A DNA stretch of 64,000 nt, taken from positions 33,398 to 97,397 of the forward strand of contig CAUJEN010000162.1 in NCBI GenBank assembly GCA_963169765.1, read 5' to 3'. The translations under genes were made by a program, and so were the position numbers. Each line of letters begins with the position of its first letter. Within the stretch, counting starts at the first letter, position 1. This stretch comes from QWHO01 sp021404945 (GTDB lineage: Bacteria > Vulcanimicrobiota > Xenobia > Xenobiales > QWHO01). The notes beneath the pieces were generated by a model. It had not been told where the DNA came from and searched no databases. It worked only from the letters and a program-made list of their open reading frames with translations. Below, in pieces: positions 13,698 through 22,465 of the stretch.

Positions 13698-15689
13698 TTG
13701 CTGGTCGGTCTGGTGGCTGCCGGCGCCCTGCTGGCTCGCCGCCACCATCTTGAAGAGCTCAACCGCAGCACAGAGCTGCTGCTCGACTACCAGGCGGTCA
13801 TCGACCTGGCTCGGGCGACCGGTCAGGAAGAGCACGGGCGGGACCTGCTGACTCACTATCGCTCGCTGGGCGCAGGCTCGTTGGCGGTGAGCGAGTGGAC
13901 GCTGGATGACCTCGAGCTCGAAGGCGTGGCCCGGGTGCTCAACGGGCTGCAATTACGCGCCCTGAGCGAGGTGAGCGTGCCGGCCCGTCCCGGCCACGTC
14001 TACCTGGTCTTCGAGCACGAGGGCGATCGGGCGGCTATCGAGCGCAACCTGACTCTAGCCCTGGGCAAGGAGCGCGTGCAGAGCCAGGGGATGGTGCTGG
14101 ACGTGGCCATCGATCTGCCTACCCTGCGCTCAATGGGGCTCGGTTTCTTGCCCGAGCGGCTCAACGCCCTGGCCGATCAGGGCTGGCAGCTCTGGCTGCG
14201 TCCTGAGAACAAGCCCATCCCGGCCACCCGGATTCTGGACAACCTGACCGACATCCGCGGCGTGCGCGGGGTGATTTTCGGCGGGCTGCCCAACGAGGCG
14301 GTGGGCTATCCGCGTGAGCTGAGGGAGGCTGCTCTCTGGCTCGACGGCCACAACCTGCGGGTGGGCTATGTGGAGCTCAGCCCGGAGGTGCAGCAGAAGG
14401 GCATCCAGACCGTGGCCCGCACGATTCCCCACCGGGTGGTGCGGGTAATGGCCGTGGTGCCGGCCCACCAGGCCCGCCTGATGCCCGAGACGGTGGTTTC
14501 GATGTACAGTCTGGGGGCGCGCGAGCGCAATCTGCGCCTGCTCTATCTGCGTCCCTACACGACCCCCTGGCGCGAGGTGGGCGATCTGAGCGCCACCAAC
14601 CAGGCCCTGATCCAGGGTCTGAGCCGGGAGCTGGCCGGCCGGACCGGCCCCGCCTCCACCTTCCCGCTCTCGGACCAGCGTCCTGGCCCTCTGCTGGCCC
14701 TGGGACTGGGATTGGTGAGCATGGGGATTTTGTCCGGGGCCTTCCTGCTGCTGCTCGAGATTGTGCCTCTGCGGCCCACGCTGGTCTATGCCCTGATCGG
14801 CCTGGGAGCCGGGGGAGTGGCGGCCTGGAGCTTCCTGGGCCTGCCGCCGGCGGGCCGGCTGCTGCTCTGCCTGCTTTCGTCCATCGCCCTGCCCGTGCTG
14901 GGGATGGTGGTCAGCTTCCCTTTCCTGGAGGCGGTGGGGGCGCGCAGGTCGCTGGGCTCGGTGCTGACCGGCTCGATAGGACTGACCATTCGGGTGACCC
15001 TGATTTCCCTGGCCGGAGCGATGATGTCGGCCGCTTTGCTCTACGAGACCCCGGTGTTGCTCGGGCTGACGCTCTTTCGCGGGGTCAAGCTGTTGAGCCT
15101 GGCTGTGCCGCTGGCGGTGCTGGCCTTCTATGTGGCCCGGCTGGGTGGCCGCAAGGAGCTGATGCAGGTGCTCAACCTCGATCTGAAGCTTTGGCACGCC
15201 CTCGGACTCGGCTTGCTGGCCATGCTGGGCCTGCTCTACGTGCTGCGCACCGGCAACGTGGGCGCTCCCGGCTCGGAAGGCGCCGCCATGGAGATGGAGC
15301 GTGCCCTGCGCCGCTTCCTGGACGCCGTCATGGGTGTGCGCCCGCGCTTCAAGGAGTTCGTGCTGGGCCACCCGGCCATGATGCTGGCTCCGGTGCTGCT
15401 CTGGGTGGGCTGGCGCCGGCTGGTGTGGTTGGCCCTGGTGGCCGCAGCCGTGGGCCAGGCCAGCCTGGTGGATACTTTTGCCCACCTGCATACTCCCGTG
15501 GCCGTGTCCCTGGTGCGCACCTTCCTGGGCCTGCTGGTGGGGTGGGGTGTCGGGCTTCTGGCGGCTCTGATCGTCGTGGCCCTGGCGCGCATCCTGAAGC
15601 GCTTCTGGCCAGCTCTCCCTCACTCTCCCCCGGGCAACGGAGCAGCTCACGCTCGAATCACCTCGCCTGAGCAGGCGGTGACCGCGTGA
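13698..15689 (+). CDS. DUF5693 polytopic membrane protein
   Basis: 663 residues from TTG 13698. The frame stays open back to a CTG at 13674 that overlaps the previous stop and has GAGGGGG upstream; that start would complete the N-terminal membrane helix (KRTLWVFLLVGLVAAGALL) and is the better biological choice. A periplasmic domain of about 300 residues has strand-rich patterns such as VYLVFEHEGD, RGVIFGG and VRVMAVVP. About ten membrane helices follow, and the family hallmark RPRFKEFVLGHPAMML lies near residue 550. In other phyla DUF5693 genes sit beside csaB polysaccharide pyruvyl transferase, pointing to cell-wall polymer export. No csaB is seen here. Confidence 0.82.
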   Translation: MLVGLVAAGALLARRHHLEELNRSTELLLDYQAVIDLARATGQEEHGRDLLTHYRSLGAGSLAVSEWTLDDLELEGVARVLNGLQLRALSEVSVPARPGHVYLVFEHEGDRAAIERNLTLALGKERVQSQGMVLDVAIDLPTLRSMGLGFLPERLNALADQGWQLWLRPENKPIPATRILDNLTDIRGVRGVIFGGLPNEAVGYPRELREAALWLDGHNLRVGYVELSPEVQQKGIQTVARTIPHRVVRVMAVVPAHQARLMPETVVSMYSLGARERNLRLLYLRPYTTPWREVGDLSATNQALIQGLSRELAGRTGPASTFPLSDQRPGPLLALGLGLVSMGILSGAFLLLLEIVPLRPTLVYALIGLGAGGVAAWSFLGLPPAGRLLLCLLSSIALPVLGMVVSFPFLEAVGARRSLGSVLTGSIGLTIRVTLISLAGAMMSAALLYETPVLLGLTLFRGVKLLSLAVPLAVLAFYVARLGGRKELMQVLNLDLKLWHALGLGLLAMLGLLYVLRTGNVGAPGSEGAAMEMERALRRFLDAVMGVRPRFKEFVLGHPAMMLAPVLLWVGWRRLVWLALVAAAVGQASLVDTFAHLHTPVAVSLVRTFLGLLVGWGVGLLAALIVVALARILKRFWPALPHSPPGNGAAHARITSPEQAVTA

Positions 15690-15792
15690 GCAGCGTATAC
15701 ATTGACGCGCATCTTAAAGGGGAGTGTTGGAGACTCTGCAGGAACTCAGCACCCCTCAAGTGCGCTTGGGAATCTCCCCGGAGGAGGAACGA

Positions 15793-16293
15793 ATGACCGA
15801 CCTTCAGTCGCCTCAGGAAGGCACTTTAGAGCGCCTCATGCGCAGCATACCCGGATTTTCCGGCTATCTCGACCGCGAGCGTCGGCGCGACGCCGACAAG
15901 CTCCAGCGCGACTTCATGGCTAAACAGCTGGGCACCATCAAGCGCAAGATGCAGGCAGCCCAGGAAGAGATGTTGGCCTCTGGCAACCTCTCGCTGGTGG
16001 AGCGCTTCGACAAGGTGGGCAACAAGCTCGACCGCGTGGTGGAGCGCCTCGGCCACGCCAGCTACGGTTACGCCGGGTTTTTTGATGCCCACGAGGTCAA
16101 CGAAGCTGAGCTCCAGGCCGTCTACGAGCACGATCTGGGGTTGATCAACCTGATCACCGTGCTGGAAAGCACCGTCAACAGCCTGACCGGCTCTGCCGAC
16201 CCGGGTGGGCTGCTCGGCGAGTTGCAGCAGAACGTCCAGGCGCTCGATACCCGGCTTGATGAACGCGAGCGCATCCTGAAGGGAGTCCAGTAG
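15793..16293 (+). CDS. Coiled-coil partner protein of the SPFH protein, unknown function
   Basis: 166 residues from an ATG preceded by a strong GGAGGAG about 7 bases upstream, preferred over the GTG at 15724. The protein is helical and charged, without signal or membrane segment. It starts with TLERLMRSIPGFSGYLDRERRRDADK, then long amphipathic helices (NLSLVERFDKVGNKLDRVVERLG) and a C-terminal coiled coil. Its stop overlaps the region immediately before the ATG of the SPFH gene (one base apart), so the two are almost certainly co-translated and may form a complex. This is a recurring gene pair in my recollection, but its function is not established. Confidence 0.8.
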   Translation: MTDLQSPQEGTLERLMRSIPGFSGYLDRERRRDADKLQRDFMAKQLGTIKRKMQAAQEEMLASGNLSLVERFDKVGNKLDRVVERLGHASYGYAGFFDAHEVNEAELQAVYEHDLGLINLITVLESTVNSLTGSADPGGLLGELQQNVQALDTRLDERERILKGVQ

Positions 16294-16294
16294 C

Positions 16295-17413
16295 ATGCCA
16301 AAAGTCATCGACGTCATCGAGTGGCGCGACTATAACCCGGCGGCCATCGTACAGAGGGTGCCCGAGGACGGGCCGGCCGACATCAAGTTTGGCGGCCAGT
16401 TGATCGTTCAGGAGACCCAGGCGGCGGTTTTCTTCCGCGACGGCAAGGCACTGGACGTGTTCGGCCCGGGGCGGCACACGCTCTCCACCGCCAACCTGCC
16501 CATGATTACGGACATGGTGCAGGGCTTCCTCACCGGTGGGAAGACCGTGTTCCCGGCCGAGGTTGTCTTCGTCAATACCCGGGTCTTCACCGACCTCAAG
16601 TGGGGTACGCCCAATCCGATCGACATGAAGGATCCTGACCTGGGCTGGGTACAGCTGCGGGCGTTCGGTACTTTCTCGGTGAAGATCATCGAGCCCACTC
16701 TGTTCGTGAACACGCTGGTGGGCGGCCAGGGCTTCTATACCACCCAGGCCCTCAACACGTTCCTCAAGGGCAGCCTGCGCACGCGTCTCAACGATCTGAT
16801 CGGTACTTCCTTCGAGTCCTACGCCAAGATTCGCTCCAACACCGAGGAGCTGGCCGCGGCCATGAAAGTCAAAGTGCGCGACGACTTCGCCAAGTACGGC
16901 ATCGAGCTGCGCGACTTCTTCATCGAGGACATCTCGGTGCCCGAGGAGATTCAGGAAGCCTTCCGCATGCGCGCCAAGATGGGAGCGCTGGGAGTGCAGA
17001 ACTACATGCAGCTCAAGGCGGCCGACGCCATGGGCGACATGGCCAAGAACCCGGGCGCCGGTGGCGCGGCCATGCAGATGGGAGCCGGCATGGGCATGGG
17101 GATGATGATGCCCCAGATGATGCAGCAGCAGATGTATGGCGGCATGATGCAGCAACCCATGATGGGTCAGCCCATGATGCAACAGCCGATGCAGCAACAG
17201 CCCGTGATGCAGCAGGCCCCCGCGGCCGTGGCAGCCCCCGGCGTGGCCTGCCCGAGTTGCAAGACGGAAGTGCCCCAGGGGGCGAAGTTCTGTCTCAACT
17301 GCGGCACCGCCATGCCCCCGCCGATGCCGGCCGTGGTCACCTGCTCGGGTTGCCAGGCACAACTTCCGGCTGGCTCCAAGTTCTGCGCCAACTGCGGGAC
17401 CAAGCTGGGCTGA
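16295..17413 (+). CDS. SPFH/Band 7 domain protein with C-terminal tandem zinc ribbons
   Basis: 372 residues. The SPFH domain spans about 25-240 (IKFGGQLIVQETQAAVFFRDGKALDVFGPGRHTLST, then FVNTRVF, and LRDFFIEDISVPEEI near the end). A Met/Gln-rich low-complexity linker follows (about 255-305), then two rubredoxin-like zinc ribbons: CPSC...CLNC and CSGC...CANC in the last 65 residues. There is no N-terminal membrane helix, unlike flotillins; this matches the soluble SPFH/zinc-ribbon family often labelled virion-core-like. It likely oligomerises into a scaffold at the membrane. It is co-translated with the coiled-coil protein upstream. Confidence 0.9.
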   Translation: MPKVIDVIEWRDYNPAAIVQRVPEDGPADIKFGGQLIVQETQAAVFFRDGKALDVFGPGRHTLSTANLPMITDMVQGFLTGGKTVFPAEVVFVNTRVFTDLKWGTPNPIDMKDPDLGWVQLRAFGTFSVKIIEPTLFVNTLVGGQGFYTTQALNTFLKGSLRTRLNDLIGTSFESYAKIRSNTEELAAAMKVKVRDDFAKYGIELRDFFIEDISVPEEIQEAFRMRAKMGALGVQNYMQLKAADAMGDMAKNPGAGGAAMQMGAGMGMGMMMPQMMQQQMYGGMMQQPMMGQPMMQQPMQQQPVMQQAPAAVAAPGVACPSCKTEVPQGAKFCLNCGTAMPPPMPAVVTCSGCQAQLPAGSKFCANCGTKLG

Positions 17414-17424
17414 TCCCCCCCCAT

Positions 17425-17450
17425 CCCCGCGGTCTGAGCAGGCCGCGGGG
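17425..17450. other. GC-rich hairpin after the SPFH gene
   Basis: CCCCGCGG (17425-17432) pairs with CCGCGGGG (17443-17450). No T-run follows, so it may be a Rho-assisted 3' end or a transcript-stabilising hairpin rather than a classic terminator. Confidence 0.45.
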
Positions 17451-17495
17451 AGTTCGGGACAGCCTGTTAACAAAATTGCGCTTGCACCCACCCTT

Positions 17496-17501
17496 TACAA
17501 T
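17496..17501 (+). promoter_or_regulatory. Candidate -10 box (TACAAT)
   Basis: TACAAT lies 33 bases upstream of the TTG start at 17534 in an AT-richer pocket (TTAACAAAATTGCG precedes it). No -35 at ideal spacing is evident; TTGCGC at 17476-17481 is 14 bases away, which is short. Support is modest. Confidence 0.35.
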
Positions 17502-17533
17502 AGAAGCAGGAACTTCCCAAAGGAGCTGAGCCT

Positions 17534-18697
17534 TTGCGTTTGCTGGTGCTGCTGCTGATCCTGGCTCTGCCGGCTCTGGCCGGTCCCACCCGTTCGGGCA
17601 AGCTGGTCGACTTCACTCCCGGCAAGGCCGACTTCACCCTGGTGGGGGAGGACGGCAAGCCGGTGCGGGTGCGTCTGGTCAAGGAGGCTCGCTACGAGGT
17701 TTGCGGTCGTCCCAGCGCTTCCTCGGCCTTCCGCGACGGCATGCAGGTGGCAGTCCGAGTGGTGGGAGCTTTGAACGAGAAGCCCATCCAGGCCGACCTG
17801 ATGATGGACCTTTACAGCTCGCGCAATCACGTCCAGGTTACGGCGCGGGCTCCCTACTACACCCAGCAGGGCGATTTCGCCTTTCCCGGCGGTGTGGGTG
17901 GAATTTCCCAGGGAACCCCGGGGTTGACCGGACCCAGTGTGGTCGGGCAGCTGGCCCACGGGGGTAATTTCCCCGGCTCCACCACCAATCCCACGCCGGG
18001 CCAGCTTCCCTCCGACGCGCAAGGGGTCAATCAGCCCCAGAATCAGTCCCCATACCAGAATTTTCCGAGCAATCAGGCGCCTGGAGCCGGGCCGGTGAGC
18101 CCCAGTCCGGGTGGCAGCCCCTTCACCGCCGAGGCCATCAACCAGATGAGCCCTCAGGGCGGCAACCCCAACCCGGCCATGAATCCAGCTCCCAACACTC
18201 CCTATCCCTCTTACCAGCAGCCGGGCGGCTATCCCACGCAGGGTGGCTACAACCAGCAAACGCCTTCCTATAACCAGCAGCCCGGCGGCTATCCTCAGCA
18301 ACAACAGCAGCCCGGCAGCTTCGGCACCATGAACACGACCACCATGATGGGCATGGGGGACCCGCAGAGCGACATGGTCAGCGCCCAGGCGGGCATGATG
18401 AATAACGACGACGATGATCCTGAGAAAGACGACACGGGCATGATCACCACCCACATGAACGGGCCCCAGGTCGTGCAGTGGAACGCCCGCGTTCTGCAGC
18501 TCGATCCGGCCCGGCGCATGCTGGTGGTGCAGCCGGCGGGGATGCCCTCGGCTCAGAACGTGCTCATCCCTCCCACGGTGGCGATTCCGCCCCAGGCCCT
18601 CCAGGCAGGCTCCTTCGTGCAGATTGTCGGCCAGTCCAACGCGGCTGGCTTCGTGGAGGCCCACTCGATTCAGCCTCTGGAGGGAATGTCGCCCTGA
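17534..18697 (+). CDS. Secreted protein: two small beta domains joined by a Pro/Gln/Gly/Asn-rich linker
   Basis: 387 residues from TTG 17534, with AAAGGAG about 10 bases upstream. A signal peptide (1-16, ALPALAG) is followed by a beta domain (17-105) with the pattern GKLVDFTPGKADFTLVGEDGK...VRLVKEARYEV...GMQVAVRVVG, which looks like an OB-fold of the DUF5666 kind. The centre (about 110-290) is low-complexity with repeated QQPGGYP units, reminiscent of bacterial amyloid or adhesive linkers. A second, similar beta domain (about 300-387) repeats the pattern (VVQWNARVLQLDPARRMLVVQPAG). It is probably extracytoplasmic; the function is unknown. Confidence 0.78.
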   Translation: MRLLVLLLILALPALAGPTRSGKLVDFTPGKADFTLVGEDGKPVRVRLVKEARYEVCGRPSASSAFRDGMQVAVRVVGALNEKPIQADLMMDLYSSRNHVQVTARAPYYTQQGDFAFPGGVGGISQGTPGLTGPSVVGQLAHGGNFPGSTTNPTPGQLPSDAQGVNQPQNQSPYQNFPSNQAPGAGPVSPSPGGSPFTAEAINQMSPQGGNPNPAMNPAPNTPYPSYQQPGGYPTQGGYNQQTPSYNQQPGGYPQQQQQPGSFGTMNTTTMMGMGDPQSDMVSAQAGMMNNDDDDPEKDDTGMITTHMNGPQVVQWNARVLQLDPARRMLVVQPAGMPSAQNVLIPPTVAIPPQALQAGSFVQIVGQSNAAGFVEAHSIQPLEGMSP

Positions 18698-18703
18698 AGC
18701 CTG

Positions 18704-20008
18704 TTGAGCACTGACAGTATTCGGCGCTACCTGTACCTGGCGGGGCTGCTCTTGATCGTGGTGGCGCTGGTGGCTGCATTTGCCGCGTTCATCGCCCGGG
18801 TGCACGTGGCTGCCAGCATGCTGGCCCTGACCATTCTGATGGCCTACGTGCTGGCCCCCTCGGTCAATTTCTTCTGCCACCCCATCTATCTCTACATCCC
18901 TGAAGCCTACGCCGGGCAGATCGGCGTCGGGCCCTTCCGGCGCGAGTGGCGCATCCGCATGGGGGAGCAGCGGCGCATTTACCGCATCACCCGGCGGGGC
19001 TTCCCGCGCTGGCTGGCCATCACCATTGTCTATTTCCTCCTGTTCATCCTGATCTCTCTGGCGCTGGCCTACCTGATCCCGGTGCTGAACGCCCAGTTCA
19101 GCTCGCTCACCACCAACTTCGGCAACACCGTGACCAATGCCGAGAAGGTGCTGAGCGACTCGCTCCTGTGGATCAAGGCCAAAGCGCCTCCGATCTTGCA
19201 GCCCTATGTGGCTCAACTGGATGGGAGCTCGGTGCGGATGGAGTGGGTGCGCCACCAGATCGAGACAGTGGCCCCCGGCCTGATGAAGGGGACGTTCTCG
19301 GGCGCGGTGACCGGCGTCAAGACGGCCGCCGGAGCCCTCACCGCCGTGTTCCTGGTGCCGGTGTTCGCCTTCTACCTGCTGCTCGACGCCGACCGCTACT
19401 ATCGAGGCTTGATGAGCTTCGTGCCGCCCAATCACAAACAGGAGGCGGCCGAGGTTCTGCACCAGATCGACTACGTGCTCGGACGCTATATTCGAGGCCA
19501 GATCTTCGTGTGCGTGATGATCGGAAGCTCTATCGCCCTGGTCTTGAGCTTGATGGGGGTGGAGTACGCCATCCTGATCGGAGTCTTCGCCGGCGTCATC
19601 GATTTTATTCCCTATGCCGGGGTGGCGCTGGGCATGATCCCCGCCTTCTTTATCTCCCTGGCCAACCATGGCTTCGTCTGGGCCCTGGTGGTGCTGTTTG
19701 CGATGTGGTGCGTCCACCAGCTGGAAGGTCATGTGGTGGTGCCCGCCGTATTGGGCCAGTCGGTCGGTCTACCCTCTTTGATGGTCATTATTGCTCTGTT
19801 AATGGGCGCTGAGCTGGCCGGGATCATGGGAATGTTCCTGGCCATCCCCACGGTAGGGATCTTGCGGGTGCTGGCCACGTTCTACGTCAAGAAGATGGAA
19901 GAGGCATACCGAGAGCAGGAGGCGGATGAGTCTCCGCCTCCGCCTCCCCCGCCCGAGGTCGAGACCAACGGGGATGCGGAAAAGGTGGTCCTCGAGGAGG
20001 CAAAGTGA
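18704..20008 (+). CDS. AI-2E family (PerM-like) membrane permease
   Basis: 434 residues from a TTG. Two N-terminal membrane helices, a cytoplasmic or periplasmic insertion rich in basic residues (about 60-100), a long helical segment between helices 3 and 4 (LNAQFSSLTTNFGNTV) and five C-terminal helices are the architecture of the AI-2E/PerM superfamily. The conserved region VFAGVIDFIPYAGVALGMIPAFF near residue 300 is diagnostic. The C-terminal tail is Glu/Pro-rich. Members export or import autoinducers or ions; the substrate is not predictable. The stop overlaps the GTG of the 3D-domain gene by four bases (GTGA), so the two are coupled. Confidence 0.88.
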   Translation: MSTDSIRRYLYLAGLLLIVVALVAAFAAFIARVHVAASMLALTILMAYVLAPSVNFFCHPIYLYIPEAYAGQIGVGPFRREWRIRMGEQRRIYRITRRGFPRWLAITIVYFLLFILISLALAYLIPVLNAQFSSLTTNFGNTVTNAEKVLSDSLLWIKAKAPPILQPYVAQLDGSSVRMEWVRHQIETVAPGLMKGTFSGAVTGVKTAAGALTAVFLVPVFAFYLLLDADRYYRGLMSFVPPNHKQEAAEVLHQIDYVLGRYIRGQIFVCVMIGSSIALVLSLMGVEYAILIGVFAGVIDFIPYAGVALGMIPAFFISLANHGFVWALVVLFAMWCVHQLEGHVVVPAVLGQSVGLPSLMVIIALLMGAELAGIMGMFLAIPTVGILRVLATFYVKKMEEAYREQEADESPPPPPPPEVETNGDAEKVVLEEAK

Positions 20009-20505
20009 AGAGACTTTTTGCATCTCTTGCCCTGGCGGGGCTGGTGAGCACCGGCGCCCTGGCCCAGGAGCCCGTTCTCGATGAGACCGACCGGGCCGCC
20101 CAGCTCCTCGAGCAGGGGTTTCGCACCACCGCCGAGGTGGGCGTGAAGGAAGCACTCCCGGTTCACACCGTCAACCGCCGCCCCACGGGTAAGCTCGACC
20201 GCCTGGCCCCGCCCCCCGAGCCGGGCACCGGCCGACGCATGACCGTCCACTCCACTGCCTACTGCCTGCAGGGCTTTACGGCTCGCGGCACCCGGGTGGA
20301 GTTGGGCACCATCGCGGTCGATCCGCGCGTGATTCCCATGGGCTCGCTCATTTACGTGCAGGGCTATGGCTGGGGTCGCGCCCTGGATACCGGCGGCGCG
20401 GTGCGGGGCAACTTCATCGACGTCTGGTTTCCCTCGGCCAGCCAGTGCTACCAGTGGGGCACGCGCTCGGTTCAGATCGTGGTCTTCCCTCCTGAGAAGC
20501 GGTAA
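20005..20505 (+). CDS. Secreted 3D-domain protein (MltA-like catalytic core)
   Basis: 166 residues, GTG start overlapping the previous stop as GTGA. Signal peptide 1-20 (GALA). After a 50-residue linker, the 3D domain occupies about 78-163: STAYC, then GTIAVDPRVIPMGSLIYV, then ALDTGGAVRGNFIDVWF, giving the three conserved aspartates (VDP, LDTGG, IDVW). Such domains are double-psi beta-barrels that act on peptidoglycan, as in MltA and YabE/Sps-like proteins. It is likely periplasmic, in cell-wall turnover. The two Cys (YC and QC) may pair. Confidence 0.9.
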   Translation: MKRLFASLALAGLVSTGALAQEPVLDETDRAAQLLEQGFRTTAEVGVKEALPVHTVNRRPTGKLDRLAPPPEPGTGRRMTVHSTAYCLQGFTARGTRVELGTIAVDPRVIPMGSLIYVQGYGWGRALDTGGAVRGNFIDVWFPSASQCYQWGTRSVQIVVFPPEKR

Positions 20506-20594
20506 CAACTTTTTCACGTTCTGACCGGGGATCGTGGGCTAAACTGCCTCCGGTGGAGCACGACGCCCCGCCTTTCAATCTGCCCGGAGGACCC

Positions 20595-21251
20595 ATGATC
20601 GTTACCGCAGACACCTTCCCCTCGGCCGTTTCGCTGATGCGCACCCGGCCCGCCACCGCCGCTGGCGCCGAAGAGCTCTATCGCGATACCGACCAGTTCA
20701 TCACCCAGGGCTCGGAGATGCTGCAACAAGACCCCGCCCGCTGGACTCCGGTCCTGGAGAACATGAGCACGGTGGTGAAGGACAACTTCTGCTCGCAACT
20801 GCATCAGGTCGACCGGGTGCCGGCCCTGTCCGAGGCCTGTCGCGAGGCGGCCCTGCAGGCCCTGCAGATGGGCCTCCTGGCCGGCGCCATCGACGGGACG
20901 CTGCTCTTCGTGATGCACAAGGATGAGGCGCTGCAGGCCGCCCCCATCGTGGCCCCCAGCACCATCGAGACCGAGGCGCTGCCCGACCGCGAGGAGCTCG
21001 AGAAGCGCCTTAAGGAGATCCTGGCCGGCGCAGCCGCCGGGCTGCGCGACATGGGCGTGTGGGCCGTGCGCCAGGCCTCGTTCCTGGCCAAAACCACCGG
21101 CACCGAAGCGGTGGAGCAGGCTGGCGCGATCCCCGACTCGGGGCTTCCGAAGGTGGCCTATCAGGCCTTCTTGCTGACCTGCTTTGCCACCGGCTACGCC
21201 GCCGCCGGACTCGATAGCGCGCTGATCGTGGGGGCGGGGGAGCTGCCTTGA
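20595..21251 (+). CDS. Unknown helical protein
   Basis: 218 residues from the ATG at 20595, with GGAGG five bases upstream, preferred over the in-frame ATG at 20553. It is alpha-helical and acidic, without signal peptide. A central variable stretch (IVAPSTIETEALPDREELEKRLKEI) separates two Ala/Leu-rich halves that both contain small-residue helices (LQMGLLAGAIDGTLLFVMH; AFLLTCFATGYAAAGLDSALIVGAG). The second is hydrophobic enough for membrane contact. I do not recognise the family. It is convergent with murB. Confidence 0.65.
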   Translation: MIVTADTFPSAVSLMRTRPATAAGAEELYRDTDQFITQGSEMLQQDPARWTPVLENMSTVVKDNFCSQLHQVDRVPALSEACREAALQALQMGLLAGAIDGTLLFVMHKDEALQAAPIVAPSTIETEALPDREELEKRLKEILAGAAAGLRDMGVWAVRQASFLAKTTGTEAVEQAGAIPDSGLPKVAYQAFLLTCFATGYAAAGLDSALIVGAGELP

Positions 21252-21384
21252 GCCCTCCTGCTTGCAGGGTAGAAACCGCAGGCCAACAGGGTCTGCTCTA
21301 CCGGTAACCCGGTCGCTGCAAGGGCTGCGTTCCACAAACCGACCTCAAGCACTGCCCCGCAGGCGGAGCGCTCTTGTTCGAGCT

Positions 21385-22437
21385 TCACGCGCCAAGAAGC
21401 TCGTGCACGCTGCGGTCAAATCCGATGAGCACCGGCTCGGGCACCAGCGTGACCCCGAAGCGCTCGCGCACCTCCCGGCGGATCAGTCCGGCCAGCTCCA
21501 CCAGCTCGGCGGCGGTGGCCTGGCCCCGGTTGATCAGAGCCAGCGAGTGGTTGCTCGACAGTCCCACCCGACCGTGCAAGAACCCCCGTGGAAAGCCGCT
21601 CTGCTCGATCAGCCAGGCGGCCGAGAGTTTGGCCCGGCCCTCGCCGGCCGGCCAGCTGGGCATGCCTTCACGAACCTGCGCGGCCTCCACCACCGGGTTC
21701 ATGAAAAATGAGCCGGCGCTGCGGTGGTTGGGGTCGCTCGGGTCATACACCATGCTCTTGGAGCGGCGGATGGCCAGCACCGTGCGCCGCACTTCCGCCA
21801 GCGGAGCGTCGGCCGCAAGCCGCCTTTGCAACTCGGCATAGCGCACGCTGGCGGCTCCACCCGGGGTCAGGACCAGCTCTACCCCGGTGACCACGTAGCG
21901 ATCCAGCCAGGGGCCCTTGAAGTGGGACCAGCGATAGCCAAAGCCGCACTCTTCGGCCGGCAGGCGGACCTCTGCTCCGCTGGCGCGCTCGATTGCCAGC
22001 ACTGCTTGCAGCCGCTCAGCGACCTCCTGGCCATAAGCCCCGATGTTCTGGATAGGGGCTGCTCCCACCCGGCCGGGGATGCCCGACAGGCACTCGAGGC
22101 CGGCCAGATGCTCTCTTACAGTGTACTCGACCAGATTGTCCCACACCACGCCGGCGTCTACCCGCAAGCGCACCGTGCCATTGCTCGTCAACGTCTCGAT
22201 GCGGTCGGCCAGGTACTCCACCACCAGGCCGGGGAAGCCGGCATCGGCGATCAACAGGTTGCTGCCGCCCCCCAGCATCAGGGTGGGCAGGCCCTCGCTG
22301 GTGGCTCGCCGCAGGTGCTCGGCCAGCTCGGCCGGGGTGTGAGCCAGGGCGTGCCAGCGTGCCGGGCCGCCCACCCCGAGGGTGGTGCGCACGGCCAGGG
22401 GAACGTTCTCGCGCCAGCTCACTTGAACGAAGTTCAA
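21385..22437 (-). CDS. murB: UDP-N-acetylenolpyruvoylglucosamine reductase
   Basis: About 350 residues from TTG 22437 (GTG 22422 is the alternative); the frame open to 22668 overlaps the upstream membrane gene and is not part of the family. It performs the NADPH-dependent second step of UDP-MurNAc synthesis in the cytoplasm. Visible hallmarks: FAD contacts TTLGVGGPAR, LMLGGGSNLLI and SGIPGRVGAAPIQNIGAYGQE; the type I Tyr-loop region CGFGYRWSHFK; the catalytic Ser243 in RSAGSFFMNP; and the C-terminal general acid Glu near 334 in EPVLIG. The overall layout is the E. coli type. No other mur or division genes are nearby. Confidence 0.95.
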   Translation of the reverse strand: MNFVQVSWRENVPLAVRTTLGVGGPARWHALAHTPAELAEHLRRATSEGLPTLMLGGGSNLLIADAGFPGLVVEYLADRIETLTSNGTVRLRVDAGVVWDNLVEYTVREHLAGLECLSGIPGRVGAAPIQNIGAYGQEVAERLQAVLAIERASGAEVRLPAEECGFGYRWSHFKGPWLDRYVVTGVELVLTPGGAASVRYAELQRRLAADAPLAEVRRTVLAIRRSKSMVYDPSDPNHRSAGSFFMNPVVEAAQVREGMPSWPAGEGRAKLSAAWLIEQSGFPRGFLHGRVGLSSNHSLALINRGQATAAELVELAGLIRREVRERFGVTLVPEPVLIGFDRSVHELLGA

Positions 22438-22465
22438 CGGTCCGGGGCAGTGAACCTGCCCGGCC

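Noticed and set aside
14130..15650. Open frame of 506 codons on the minus strand
   Set aside because: It is antisense to the DUF5693 gene, His/Gln-rich in the way antisense of Leu/Val-rich membrane helices is, and has no recognisable motif.
17495..19732. Open frame of 745 codons on the minus strand
   Set aside because: It covers the secreted repeat protein and the AI-2E permease, both well supported on the plus strand. Composition is antisense-like.
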